Assembly: GCF_011761355.1 (NCBI RefSeq)
Contig: NZ_JAASRW010000001.1
Span: 496,001 to 560,000, forward strand
Origin: Paenibacillus lupini
Lineage (GTDB): Bacteria; Bacillota; Bacilli; Paenibacillales; Paenibacillaceae
Direction of reading: 5' to 3'
DNA length: 64,000 nt
Shown piece by piece: positions 7,403 through 15,865 of the stretch. How positions within the stretch are numbered: the first letter of the stretch is position 1; each line of letters starts with the position of its first letter. The translations under genes and the position numbers were made by a program. The notes under the pieces were generated by a model. That model made no database searches. It saw nothing but the letters and a program-made list of their open reading frames with translations, and was not told the origin of the DNA.

Positions 7403-10400
7403 ATGAGAAAGAATAGAATTGTAATTTGGATGCTCATTGCGGCATTGATGTTATCTGTATTTTCAACACCGTTGCGTGTAAGCTATGCCGGTCCATCAGA
7501 TAACCCTGAGGGATACGTCACGTTGGATGTAGAGAATTTGACACTGGCGCAGGATACAACAGCTCCTACAATTACAGTGACTGGTCTGACGAACAATCAG
7601 GTTGTTACGGAGCAGCAGCTTGCCTTTACTTTGGATGTAGCGGATAACGTTCCCCAGACGATTGTTCCGGAAGTTACTCTGAATGGTAACTTACTGCAGC
7701 CATCAGAAAATCAATATACAGCTGATCTTGTATCGGGTCTGAATACGATCATCATCAAAGCAACAGACAGCTCAGGTAATCTAGCATCTCAAACATATTC
7801 CATTGCCTATAAAACAAGTACGGCCGCAACTATTGAGCAATATGTGGACCGTAATTTGGCTTATATATTGTCCCACGCAACCGAACCGATCTTCGGAACA
7901 CTGAACGGCGAATGGTCTGTTTTGACGTTAGCACGTGGTAATTACCAAGTTCCAGACGGCTATTATGACAGTTATTACAACAAGGTTGTATCTGCCGTAC
8001 AAGATAAACAAAACGTACTTGATGCAAGTAAATATACCGAGCACTCCAGAGTTATTCTTGCTTTGACTTCCATTGCCAAGGATGTGACGGATGTAGGTGG
8101 TTATAACCAATTAGAAAAGCTTGCTGATTTCAATAAGGTTATCGTGCAAGGGATTAACGGTCCAACCTTCGCTCTCTTGGCATTGGACAGCCATGATTAT
8201 GAGATTCCTGTCGTTGAAGGTGTACCGGTTCAATCAACGAGAGAAAATCTGATTCAATATATGCTGGACAAAGAAGTGAAGAAAGACACTGAAAATGCAG
8301 GTGGATGGGGCTTTGGCAATTTTGTTGATGTGGACCTGACCTCGATGGCGCTTCAAGCATTGGCACCTTATTACACCACCAATCCTGATGTCAAATCGGC
8401 GGCTGACCGTGCAGTTGCTTGGCTCTCCAAGTCACAAAGCAGCAATGACGGCGGCTATTCCTCAAGCGAAAGTATCGCTCAGGCTATTGTTGCGCTTAGT
8501 GCACTGGGGATAGATGCTAATACAGATCCGCGTTTTGTGAAAAATGGCAATTCGCTTATTGACGCCTTCCTGTTATATGCCTTACCGGATGGAGGCTTCA
8601 GACATACAAAGACAGGCGGCGTTAATGGGATGGCGACCGATCAAGGCACCTATGCCCTGGTCGCTTATGCTCGCTTCCTGAAACAACAGCATTCGCTGTA
8701 TGACATGACGGATGTAACCCTTTCAATTGATCCTGACCAGCCTGAAAACCCGGGCGATCTGATTTTGCCTGCAGGTGATTCACCGCAAGTAATGGTTCCT
8801 AGTGATTCCACGGATTACCGTATACCGGTTACTGCTGCTGACAGCGGCAAACAAATCAGTATTATAATTCCTAGTGATAAAACATCTGAGGTCAAATTAA
8901 GCCTACCACTCAATACGGCGCTTCCGCAGATTGAAGCGGTAAAAGGAAATGCGTCGTTATTGATTCCACAAGGCGCACAAGTAACAGCCGGAGATTCGGG
9001 CAGCATTCATTTGTTTACTACATTAAATACATCCGATTCAGCACTGCAGAATCAGATCAAAACGATAATCTCGAATGGCAAACAGCTGGATCAAGTATCA
9101 CTAGCCTTCTCGATGGGTGGCAATGCTCGAGTTCAATTCAATCAGTTTGTTACACTGACATTCAAAGGAATGAGCGGGAAAAATGCCGCCTACATCGAAG
9201 GTGGCGTAGCAACAAAGGTCACCCAATATGCAAGCGATGCATTAGGGCTCGCCAGCGGTAAAAGCGAATATGCCTACAATAACGGTTCTGATCTTGTAAT
9301 TAAGACAAATCATTTTACGGACTATGTTGCTTTCGCTGAAAGCACAACAGTTGTGGATGGAGGAGGCAGCAATCCTCCGCCGACAGCAACGAAATACGTC
9401 ACGTTATCCGTTGATAAATTGACGATCAGCAAAGGGTATACCGTTCCAAGTACGAAGATTGAGCTGCGTACAGGTGATAACGCATGGAGCGTACTCAAAC
9501 GGATTTTGGACAGCAAGGGTATTTCATACGATTACACCTTTACTCCTAAATATAACAGTGTCTATGTACAGTCCATTGCTGGTGACGGGGAATTTGATCA
9601 CGGTGAAGGCAGCGGCTGGATGTACAACGTGAATGGGGTTTATCCGGACTTTGGGTCCAGCCTATATGAACTTAAAGACGGAGATAAGCTTCAATGGCGT
9701 TATACAACGGATCTTGGTCTCGATCTAGGTGTTGAACCGGGAGACTGGGAGACGCCAGATGAAGATGGCGGCAACAACAGTGAAGGTAACGGAAATACGG
9801 ATGGCGATGGCGAAACAGGGGGTACTGGAGGTACCGTTACACCTCCAGCCTCGAGCGACTTAGAGAAGCTCTACTCAGATGCTTCCCAAATCTCGGATTG
9901 GGCGAAACAGGAGATTAAACGGGCATCGGAAAAAGGCATCGTACAAGGAAGCAGCGGCAAGTTCTATCCGCAGGCTTCGGTTACAAGAGCGGAATTTGCC
10001 AAAATGCTAGTGTCGGTCCTCACTCTTCCGACGACAGCGCCTGCAGCTGATTTCACAGATGTCACGGCTAAAGACTGGTATTATTCCTATGTGAATGCCG
10101 TTGCGCAAGCCGGCTATATGAGCGGTTATGACAAGCATTTTAATCCGAATGCAAGCATCACCCGTGAAGAGATGGCTGCGACAATTGTCCGTGCACTAGG
10201 CATTAAAGCTTCAAAACCAAATTCGGCGATTAAAGATCTGCAGAACGCATCCGTCTGGGCGCAATCGGATATTGCGACGATTGTAGAAAGTGGCTTGATG
10301 ACGGGAGCAAATGGCAAGTTTGATCCACATGCGAAGGTAACTCGCGAGATTGCTGCTGTTGTGGCTATGCGTTCTTATGACTACAAACAATCCGGAAATG

Positions 10401-11362
10401 GCAGTACTAAGCCGATTGACGCAAAACAGCTCGAAGTACAAGCAAAGATCAAGACGACAGCTGCGTTCCTGCAGCAAGCGGTAACCGACCCTGTCATTGC
10501 GAGTGTTGGAGGGGAGTGGACGGTATTAGGCTTGGCGCGTTCGGGCCTTCCAGTATCGGATGCCTATTATTCCAAGTATTACTCGAATGTCGAGCAAACC
10601 GTGAAAGAGAAGGAAGGCAAGCTTCACTCGGTAAAATATACCGAATATGATCGTGTCATTCTGGCTCTGACCGCAATTGGCAAAGACATTCACAATATTG
10701 CTGGCTATGATTTATTGAAGCCTCTGGCCGATTACGAAACAGTAATCAAGCAAGGGATTAATGGTCCGATCTTTGCACTTATTGCATTAGACAGTAACGG
10801 CTATTCCATCCCAACCGATAGCAGCGTAAAGACTCAGTCAACTAAGGAGCTGTTGGTTGATTTTATTCTAAACCGTGAGATTGCAAGCGGCGGATGGGCG
10901 CTCGGAGAAAATCCTGATGAAGCAGACGCGGATATAACGGCGATGGTCTTTCAGGCATTTGCACCGTATTATTCAACTGATACGAAGGTGAAAGCTGCCG
11001 TTGACCGCGGACTTGCCTGGCTCTCGAAAGCTCAGCAAGCGGATGGAGGTTATGCAAGCGGTGGTGCAGCTAATTCAGAAAGTGCAGCTCAAGTTGTTGT
11101 TGCTCTAACGGCACTCGGCTTGGATCCACAGACCGATGACCGTTTTGTGAAAAATGGTCATTCGCTTCTGAATGCATTGCTCAGCTATGCGGCAGCAGGC
11201 GGCGGATTCTACCATGTGAAATCTGGAAGTGCGAGTAATGGAGGAGCGCAGCCAGGTGAAGTGGATTTAATGGCAACTGATCAGGCCTTTTATGCGCTTG
11301 TCGCTTATGACCGCTTCAAGAGCGGAAATACCCGACTTTATGACATGTCAGACGTACAATAA
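7403..11362 (+). CDS. SLH-anchored surface protein with two terpenoid-cyclase-like barrels and a transcobalamin-like DUF4430 domain
   Basis: 1319 residues. Order: signal peptide (1-29); Ig-like region (about 38-136); alpha6/alpha6 barrel 1 (about 140-437) with GG(W/Y/F)-type repeat motifs such as GGWGFG, GGYSSSES and GGFRH; a beta-rich stretch (about 445-650) not recognised; DUF4430 beta domain (about 664-776) with SGWMYNVNG and ELKDGDKLQW; a Gly/Asp/Asn-rich linker; three SLH motifs (about 826-996), which bind pyruvylated cell wall polymer; then barrel 2 (about 1010-1319), clearly a duplicate of barrel 1 (both have KYTE, RVILALT, GINGP, ALDS). Animal intrinsic factor/transcobalamin pairs the same barrel and beta domain to bind B12. 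Being first behind a cobalamin riboswitch, it is probably a cell-surface cobalamin or corrinoid binder (inference). Good site GAGAGGGAG before ATG. Confidence 0.88.
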   Translation: MRKNRIVIWMLIAALMLSVFSTPLRVSYAGPSDNPEGYVTLDVENLTLAQDTTAPTITVTGLTNNQVVTEQQLAFTLDVADNVPQTIVPEVTLNGNLLQPSENQYTADLVSGLNTIIIKATDSSGNLASQTYSIAYKTSTAATIEQYVDRNLAYILSHATEPIFGTLNGEWSVLTLARGNYQVPDGYYDSYYNKVVSAVQDKQNVLDASKYTEHSRVILALTSIAKDVTDVGGYNQLEKLADFNKVIVQGINGPTFALLALDSHDYEIPVVEGVPVQSTRENLIQYMLDKEVKKDTENAGGWGFGNFVDVDLTSMALQALAPYYTTNPDVKSAADRAVAWLSKSQSSNDGGYSSSESIAQAIVALSALGIDANTDPRFVKNGNSLIDAFLLYALPDGGFRHTKTGGVNGMATDQGTYALVAYARFLKQQHSLYDMTDVTLSIDPDQPENPGDLILPAGDSPQVMVPSDSTDYRIPVTAADSGKQISIIIPSDKTSEVKLSLPLNTALPQIEAVKGNASLLIPQGAQVTAGDSGSIHLFTTLNTSDSALQNQIKTIISNGKQLDQVSLAFSMGGNARVQFNQFVTLTFKGMSGKNAAYIEGGVATKVTQYASDALGLASGKSEYAYNNGSDLVIKTNHFTDYVAFAESTTVVDGGGSNPPPTATKYVTLSVDKLTISKGYTVPSTKIELRTGDNAWSVLKRILDSKGISYDYTFTPKYNSVYVQSIAGDGEFDHGEGSGWMYNVNGVYPDFGSSLYELKDGDKLQWRYTTDLGLDLGVEPGDWETPDEDGGNNSEGNGNTDGDGETGGTGGTVTPPASSDLEKLYSDASQISDWAKQEIKRASEKGIVQGSSGKFYPQASVTRAEFAKMLVSVLTLPTTAPAADFTDVTAKDWYYSYVNAVAQAGYMSGYDKHFNPNASITREEMAATIVRALGIKASKPNSAIKDLQNASVWAQSDIATIVESGLMTGANGKFDPHAKVTREIAAVVAMRSYDYKQSGNGSTKPIDAKQLEVQAKIKTTAAFLQQAVTDPVIASVGGEWTVLGLARSGLPVSDAYYSKYYSNVEQTVKEKEGKLHSVKYTEYDRVILALTAIGKDIHNIAGYDLLKPLADYETVIKQGINGPIFALIALDSNGYSIPTDSSVKTQSTKELLVDFILNREIASGGWALGENPDEADADITAMVFQAFAPYYSTDTKVKAAVDRGLAWLSKAQQADGGYASGGAANSESAAQVVVALTALGLDPQTDDRFVKNGHSLLNALLSYAAAGGGFYHVKSGSASNGGAQPGEVDLMATDQAFYALVAYDRFKSGNTRLYDMSDVQ

Positions 11363-11373
11363 GCTTGATCTTA

Positions 11374-11397
11374 GCAAGGGCATTCATATGCCCTTGC
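11374..11397 (+). other. Intercistronic hairpin
   Basis: Perfect 10-bp inverted repeat GCAAGGGCAT / ATGCCCTTGC with a 4-nt loop, 12 bp after the stop of the surface protein gene. It is followed only by a mixed TTCGTTATTTTC tract, so it may be a partial terminator or 3'-end stabiliser that raises the first gene's message over the transporter genes. Confidence 0.6.
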
Positions 11398-11433
11398 TTC
11401 GTTATTTTCATCAATGAAAAGGTGGGAAATAGG

Positions 11434-12381
11434 TTGACGAAGAAAAAATGGCTGTCCGCCTGGCTCATCATTATCGGAGTTTTGGCGGTTGCTTACTTCT
11501 GGGGAGGGGATTATGCGAAAAACCCTTCATCCGATTCTACTGGTGTTATTGTCTCAAAGGAAGAACCACTCCCTACTTCGACTCCGATCGAAAGTGCTGA
11601 TCCGGAGTTGGATTCTAAAGGCACTCCAAGCGCAATAGAAACTTCAGAGGCAACAGCAACTCTGAATGAGCAGCAAAACGGTAACAAAGAGGAACCAGCA
11701 AATACCAAGCAAGACAGCCATACAGGTAAAGATCCTGTTAAGTCGAACGATGAGACTAAAGCTTCAGCTTCTCCTTCTTCGACGAACACCCCGGCTGACA
11801 GCGGTTCTGGAGCCGTGAAGGAGCCAGATCCGACTTCAACAGCGAAGCCTCCGGCAGCTTCACCAGATGAGAATAAGGATAAATATCAGACGGATCCTGT
11901 GCCCTTAGGCAAACCTAAGCCTGTTGAACCGCAGGATACCATTATCGATAAAAAGAAGGCGTTAACCGTTACTTTATCGGTATCAACGGCAACTATTCTG
12001 AACAATTTGAACAGCTTCAACAAAGATAAGCTGGAGGTACTGCCGAAGGATGGCGTCATTTATAAAGCGCAGAAGGTCACCTTGTATGAAGGGGAATCGG
12101 TCTTTGATGTGCTGCTGCGGGAAATGAAAAAGAACAAGATACATATGGAGTTTGAGATGACGCCTATCTATAACAGCAATTACATAGAAGGCATTAATAA
12201 TATTTACGAATTTGACTGTGGGGAGCTTAGCGGTTGGATGTATAAAGTAAATGGCTGGTTCCCCAACTATGGAGCAAGTCGGTATGCTTTGAAAGATGGA
12301 GATGTAGTGGAATGGGTATACACCTGTGATCTGGGGCGTGACGTAGGCGGTTATGTGGCTGGAGCGGGTGGCAATTCATGA
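11434..12381 (+). CDS. Membrane-anchored DUF4430 (transcobalamin C-terminal-like) protein
   Basis: 315 residues: basic N-terminus and one membrane helix (about residues 6-24, LSAWLIIIGVLAVAYFW), then about 140 residues rich in Ser, Thr, Pro, Glu and Lys that look like a wall-spanning stalk, then a DUF4430 beta domain (about 172-312) with SGWMYKVNG, YALKDGD and YTCDLG. The domain matches that of the preceding surface protein. No Cys lipobox; it looks like an uncleaved anchor. TTG at 11434 is chosen because GGTGGG lies 7-8 bp upstream; the frame extends to a TTG at 11365 without a binding site. Its stop overlaps the ECF T gene start by 4 bp (ATGA), indicating translational coupling. Likely role: handing cobalamin to the ECF importer (inference). 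Confidence 0.8.
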   Translation: MTKKKWLSAWLIIIGVLAVAYFWGGDYAKNPSSDSTGVIVSKEEPLPTSTPIESADPELDSKGTPSAIETSEATATLNEQQNGNKEEPANTKQDSHTGKDPVKSNDETKASASPSSTNTPADSGSGAVKEPDPTSTAKPPAASPDENKDKYQTDPVPLGKPKPVEPQDTIIDKKKALTVTLSVSTATILNNLNSFNKDKLEVLPKDGVIYKAQKVTLYEGESVFDVLLREMKKNKIHMEFEMTPIYNSNYIEGINNIYEFDCGELSGWMYKVNGWFPNYGASRYALKDGDVVEWVYTCDLGRDVGGYVAGAGGNS

Positions 12382-13268
12382 ACAGCGGCTTCGCGACCTT
12401 TCATCCCTTTGTGAATTTGGTTTATTTTATCGCCGTGCTGCTGTTTGGAATGTGGTTCATGCATCCAGACTTTCAAGCAATCGCACTCGTTAGTGCTATC
12501 GTGTATGCCATTGTTCTTCGGGGAAGAGCAGCAGTGAAATTTCAATTGATCTATATGCTGCCACTATTGCTTGTAATGGCGTTAATTAATCCAGCGTTTA
12601 ATCATGCAGGTGTGACGATACTGTTCTACCTGAAGAACGGGAATCCCATCACATTAGAATCCATTCAATACGGGCTCGCATCAGCTTGTATGTTCGTTAC
12701 GGTCATTATTTGGTTCTCGTGTTATAACGCAGTGATGACCTCCGATAAGTTTATTTATTTGTTTGGCAAAATCATTCCGGCCCTATCGCTTATTTTCTCA
12801 ATGGTGCTTCGGTTCGTTCCAAGATACCAGAATCAATTAAAGCGGATTTCATTCGCACAAAGAAGCATCGGCCAAGATATGAGCCAAGGCAACTTGCTGT
12901 ACAGAGCAAAGAACGGTCTAACAATCTTATCGATCATGACGACCTGGGCGCTCGAGAATGCGATCGAAACAGCTGATTCCATGAAATCCAGAGGCTACGG
13001 GCTGCCGGGAAGAACAAGCTATTCCCTATATCGGTTCGATAATCGGGATAAAGGGTGCTTGATTATAATGTTCATTCTTGTCGCAGTTGTCTTGTCAGGA
13101 CAGGTGAAAGGTGAGAATACAATGCGATTTTTTCCTTCTATAAAAGTGGCAGAGGTTACTCCATTTAGTATCCTCGTCTACATCGCTTACTCCGGTCTAT
13201 GTATGCTGCCGGTTATTCATTATATTTTGGAGGGAATAAAGTGGAGATCTATCACATCCAGAATGTAA
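12378..13268 (+). CDS. ecfT: ECF transporter transmembrane T component
   Basis: 296 residues, CbiQ/EcfT family. About six to seven hydrophobic segments, and the coupling region with the SRG motif (DSMKSRGYGLPGRT) that contacts the ATPases. The T component links the substrate-binding S protein to the two ATPases. The start overlaps the preceding stop (ATGA) and the 3' end overlaps the ATPase gene by 28 bp, so stoichiometric expression with its neighbours is expected. A dedicated (group I-like) ECF module is indicated because S, T and A are all in the same operon. Confidence 0.87.
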   Translation: MNSGFATFHPFVNLVYFIAVLLFGMWFMHPDFQAIALVSAIVYAIVLRGRAAVKFQLIYMLPLLLVMALINPAFNHAGVTILFYLKNGNPITLESIQYGLASACMFVTVIIWFSCYNAVMTSDKFIYLFGKIIPALSLIFSMVLRFVPRYQNQLKRISFAQRSIGQDMSQGNLLYRAKNGLTILSIMTTWALENAIETADSMKSRGYGLPGRTSYSLYRFDNRDKGCLIIMFILVAVVLSGQVKGENTMRFFPSIKVAEVTPFSILVYIAYSGLCMLPVIHYILEGIKWRSITSRM

Positions 13269-14920
13269 GCTTTACGTTCCCGATGCAGGAGAAGAAAGCG
13301 CTTGAAGGCATCAATCTTACCATTCAAGGCGGAGAGTTTATTACGATAGGTGGAAAATCCGGAAGCGGCAAAAGCACGCTGCTTCGCCAAGTGAAGCCTA
13401 TTTTGTCCCCGCATGGTAAAAGGGAAGGTACACTAACCTATCGCGGAAGACCGATCGAAGACGTCGACCAGCGAACACAAGCTTCGGATATTGGCTTTGT
13501 CCTGCAAAATCCAGATAACGGAATTGTAACAGATAAGGTATGGCATGAGCTGGCTTTTGGACTCGAAAGCTTAGGTCTTGATCAACAAACCATTCGGCTT
13601 CGTGTAGCGGAGATGGCAAGCTTTTTTGGGATTCAGACCTGGTTCCATAAGTCAGTTACGGAGCTGTCTGGTGGACAGAAGCAGCTGCTCAATCTGGCTT
13701 CGATTATGGCGATGCACCCATCCGTACTTCTGCTTGATGAGCCTACCTCCCAGCTTGATCCGATTGCTGCAGCCGATTTTATTGAGACGCTTCGGAAAAT
13801 CAATCAAGAGCTTGGTACAACCATTATTTTGACCGAGCATCGGCTGGAAGAAGTACTGCCGGTATCCGATAGATTCATCGTCATGGATGAAGGTCGGGTT
13901 ATCGTCGATGGTACCCCAAGGGAAGCGGGAGAAGCCTTATGGTGTATGGGTCATCCGATGTTTACTGCGATGCCCTCGTCCATGCAAATTTATGCTGGAG
14001 TAACGAAGGACACACCATTTCCAGTTACGGTAAAAGAGGGGCGTCAGTGGCTGGATCGGTACTTGGAAGACAAATCGAATGTTCGAGAAGAGGTTACGTT
14101 AAATTCTCAAACTTTGAATAATACCAATCAGCTGCCTGCTCTGAGGTTTAAGGATGTATGGTTCAAGTATGAGAAGAACGGGGTTAACATCATTAAAGAC
14201 CTGTCATTCGAAGTAGCCGAAGGGCAATTGTACTGCTTGGTTGGTGGAAATGGGACGGGCAAGACAACGGCTTTATCACTAGCTGGTGGACTTTATCATC
14301 CATACCGGGGGAAAGTGTTAATCGGCGGGAAAAACATTTTATCCATGCAAGCAAAAGAGCTGTTCACGAACAATATCGCCTATCTCCCGCAAAATCCACA
14401 GCACTTATTCGTCAAGAAGACCGTCGAACAGGATTTATATGAAATCTTGTCTCGATCGTCAATGTCAAAGGAAGAGAAGGCTAGGAAGATTACCGCTATG
14501 GCAGAGTTTCTAGAGCTGGAGCCGCTTTTTGCCATGCATCCGTATGATCTGAGCGGGGGAGAGCAGCAGAGAGCGGCGCTTGCAAAGGTGCTTCTTCTGG
14601 AGCCGCGTATTCTCTTGCTAGATGAGCCTACTAAAGGGCTGGACAGCTTCTTCAAAGCAAAGCTTGCTTCTTATTTGAAACAGCTGAATGCAAACGGCGT
14701 TACCATTCTTATGGTGTCACATGATATTGAATTTTGTGCAAAATACGGGGATGTGTGTGCATTGTTCTTTAATGGGAGCATTACGACAAGTGGTGCGGCG
14801 AAGCCGTTTTTTGCCGGGAATCATTTCTATACAACTGCGGCTAATCGAATGGTACGTCATGTGTGGCGTGAGGGCGTAACGGTGGAGGATGTGATTGCGT
14901 TATGCAAGAACACCAGATAG
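13241..14920 (+). CDS. ECF transporter energy-coupling ATPase, two ABC domains fused (A-A')
   Basis: 559 residues with two ATPase domains in one chain. Domain 1 (about 1-235): Walker A GGKSGSGKST near residue 37, Q-loop VLQNPDN, signature ELSGGQKQ, Walker B LLLDEPTSQLD, His switch ILTEHRLEE. Domain 2 (about 305-540): Walker A GGNGTGKTT near 335, signature LSGGEQQR, Walker B LLLDEPTKGLD, switch VSHD. This is the fused equivalent of EcfA1-EcfA2 (as in YkoD-type proteins). GTG at 13241 is chosen since GGAGGG lies 6 bp upstream; the open frame runs further to 13199 within ecfT. The 3' end overlaps the S-component gene by 19 bp. Confidence 0.93.
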   Translation: MEIYHIQNVSFTFPMQEKKALEGINLTIQGGEFITIGGKSGSGKSTLLRQVKPILSPHGKREGTLTYRGRPIEDVDQRTQASDIGFVLQNPDNGIVTDKVWHELAFGLESLGLDQQTIRLRVAEMASFFGIQTWFHKSVTELSGGQKQLLNLASIMAMHPSVLLLDEPTSQLDPIAAADFIETLRKINQELGTTIILTEHRLEEVLPVSDRFIVMDEGRVIVDGTPREAGEALWCMGHPMFTAMPSSMQIYAGVTKDTPFPVTVKEGRQWLDRYLEDKSNVREEVTLNSQTLNNTNQLPALRFKDVWFKYEKNGVNIIKDLSFEVAEGQLYCLVGGNGTGKTTALSLAGGLYHPYRGKVLIGGKNILSMQAKELFTNNIAYLPQNPQHLFVKKTVEQDLYEILSRSSMSKEEKARKITAMAEFLELEPLFAMHPYDLSGGEQQRAALAKVLLLEPRILLLDEPTKGLDSFFKAKLASYLKQLNANGVTILMVSHDIEFCAKYGDVCALFFNGSITTSGAAKPFFAGNHFYTTAANRMVRHVWREGVTVEDVIALCKNTR

Positions 14921-15639
14921 ATAACCGAAACGGATGGAGGAATAAACGGACACTAATATCCGCGATCCTCATTCTGCTTGTTATTCCGGCAACTATTATG
15001 TTTGGCGTATTTGCTCTTGATGACCGGAAGTATTATTTCATCAGCCTGCTCATCATTCTTTATACGATGCTGCCCTTTACTTTGGTGTTTGAGCGTAGAA
15101 AGCCGCAAGCACGCGAGCTGATTGTAATTGCTGTACTAACGGCTATTGCTGTTGCTGGACGAGCTGCCTTTTTTATGATCCCACAGTTTAAACCTGTTGT
15201 AGCCATTGTTATTATTGCAGGAGTTAGCTTTGGTCCGGAGGCAGGTTTCCTGGTTGGTGCGACTACAGGGTTTGTCTCTAATTTCTTTTTCGGACAAGGT
15301 CCCTGGACGCCTTGGCAGATGTTCTGTTTTGGCATTATTGGATTTCTAGCTGGTATTCTGTTTAGGCGTGGATGGCTAAAAACCAGTAAGCTGGCTTTAT
15401 GTACGTTTGGCGGGTTAGCGACTTTTTTCATCTATGGGGGCATCATCAATATCGGTTCATTACTAATGTTCACACCTGTACTATCGAGAGATGCTTTAAT
15501 CGCTACTTATGCCTCTGGCTTCTGGTTTGATATGGTTCATGCCATAGCAACCGTGATTTTCCTTTATTTTCTCTCTCGGCCGATGATCGAGAAGCTGGAC
15601 CGGATTAAAGCGAAATATGGATTGATTGAATCTAAATGA
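14902..15639 (+). CDS. ECF transporter S (substrate-binding) component, probably for cobalamin
   Basis: 245 residues with about seven hydrophobic segments and a small polar N-terminus. The central part (AGRAAFF...FGPEAGFLVGATTGFVSNFFFGQGPWTPWQMFCFGI) has the usual S-component features: an A-G-R turn in helix 1 and a Gly-rich helix 3/4. It resembles the CbrT-like S components that import cobalamin and cobinamide. The riboswitch at the head of the operon supports B12 as substrate, but sequence alone does not prove it. It begins inside the ATPase gene, so it is translated with it, and a strong terminator closes the operon. Confidence 0.85.
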   Translation: MQEHQIDNRNGWRNKRTLISAILILLVIPATIMFGVFALDDRKYYFISLLIILYTMLPFTLVFERRKPQARELIVIAVLTAIAVAGRAAFFMIPQFKPVVAIVIIAGVSFGPEAGFLVGATTGFVSNFFFGQGPWTPWQMFCFGIIGFLAGILFRRGWLKTSKLALCTFGGLATFFIYGGIINIGSLLMFTPVLSRDALIATYASGFWFDMVHAIATVIFLYFLSRPMIEKLDRIKAKYGLIESK

Positions 15640-15670
15640 TCGAATGTACATGATGTCTGCCGATTACCTG

Positions 15671-15703
15671 AGGCCATTCCTTAAATAAAGGAGTGGCCTT
15701 TTA
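15671..15703 (+). terminator. Terminator of the cobalamin operon
   Basis: Stem AGGCCATTCCTT / AAGGAGTGGCCTTT with a short loop and trailing T residues, 31 bp after the S-component stop. Confidence 0.85.
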
Positions 15704-15729
15704 GCTTTCTTTTATAAACTTCTTAAATC

Positions 15730-15751
15730 TTGTCAACAGTATGATTGACAA
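15730..15751 (+). promoter_or_regulatory. Putative MtlR operator overlapping the mtl promoter -35
   Basis: Inverted repeat TTGTCA - 10 bp - TGACAA. TTGNCA/TGNCAA half sites are the known type of MtlR operator in bacilli. A -35-like TTGACA (15745-15750) overlaps the right half, and no good -10 follows at the standard distance, as expected for an activator-dependent promoter. A weak cre-like sequence (15834-15847, two mismatches to TGWAANCGNTNWCA) lies just before the mtlA ribosome binding site. Confidence 0.5.
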
Positions 15752-15865
15752 AACCTCTTTTTCCTTTTGTTGTTCTGGCAGCACGCTTGTTTTACGATGA
15801 TAGTGGTCAGGCGGCACTGTTGGCCCGACAAAAAGAAAGCGATTTTATAGAGGAGGAACTCCAAT

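Noticed and set aside
15060..15431. 123-codon minus-strand frame within the ECF S-component gene
   Set aside because: Reverse reading of a membrane protein gene; the plus-strand product is supported by operon structure and motifs.
15834..15847. cre (CcpA) site before mtlA
   Set aside because: Two mismatches to consensus and close to the ribosome binding site; kept only as a remark.
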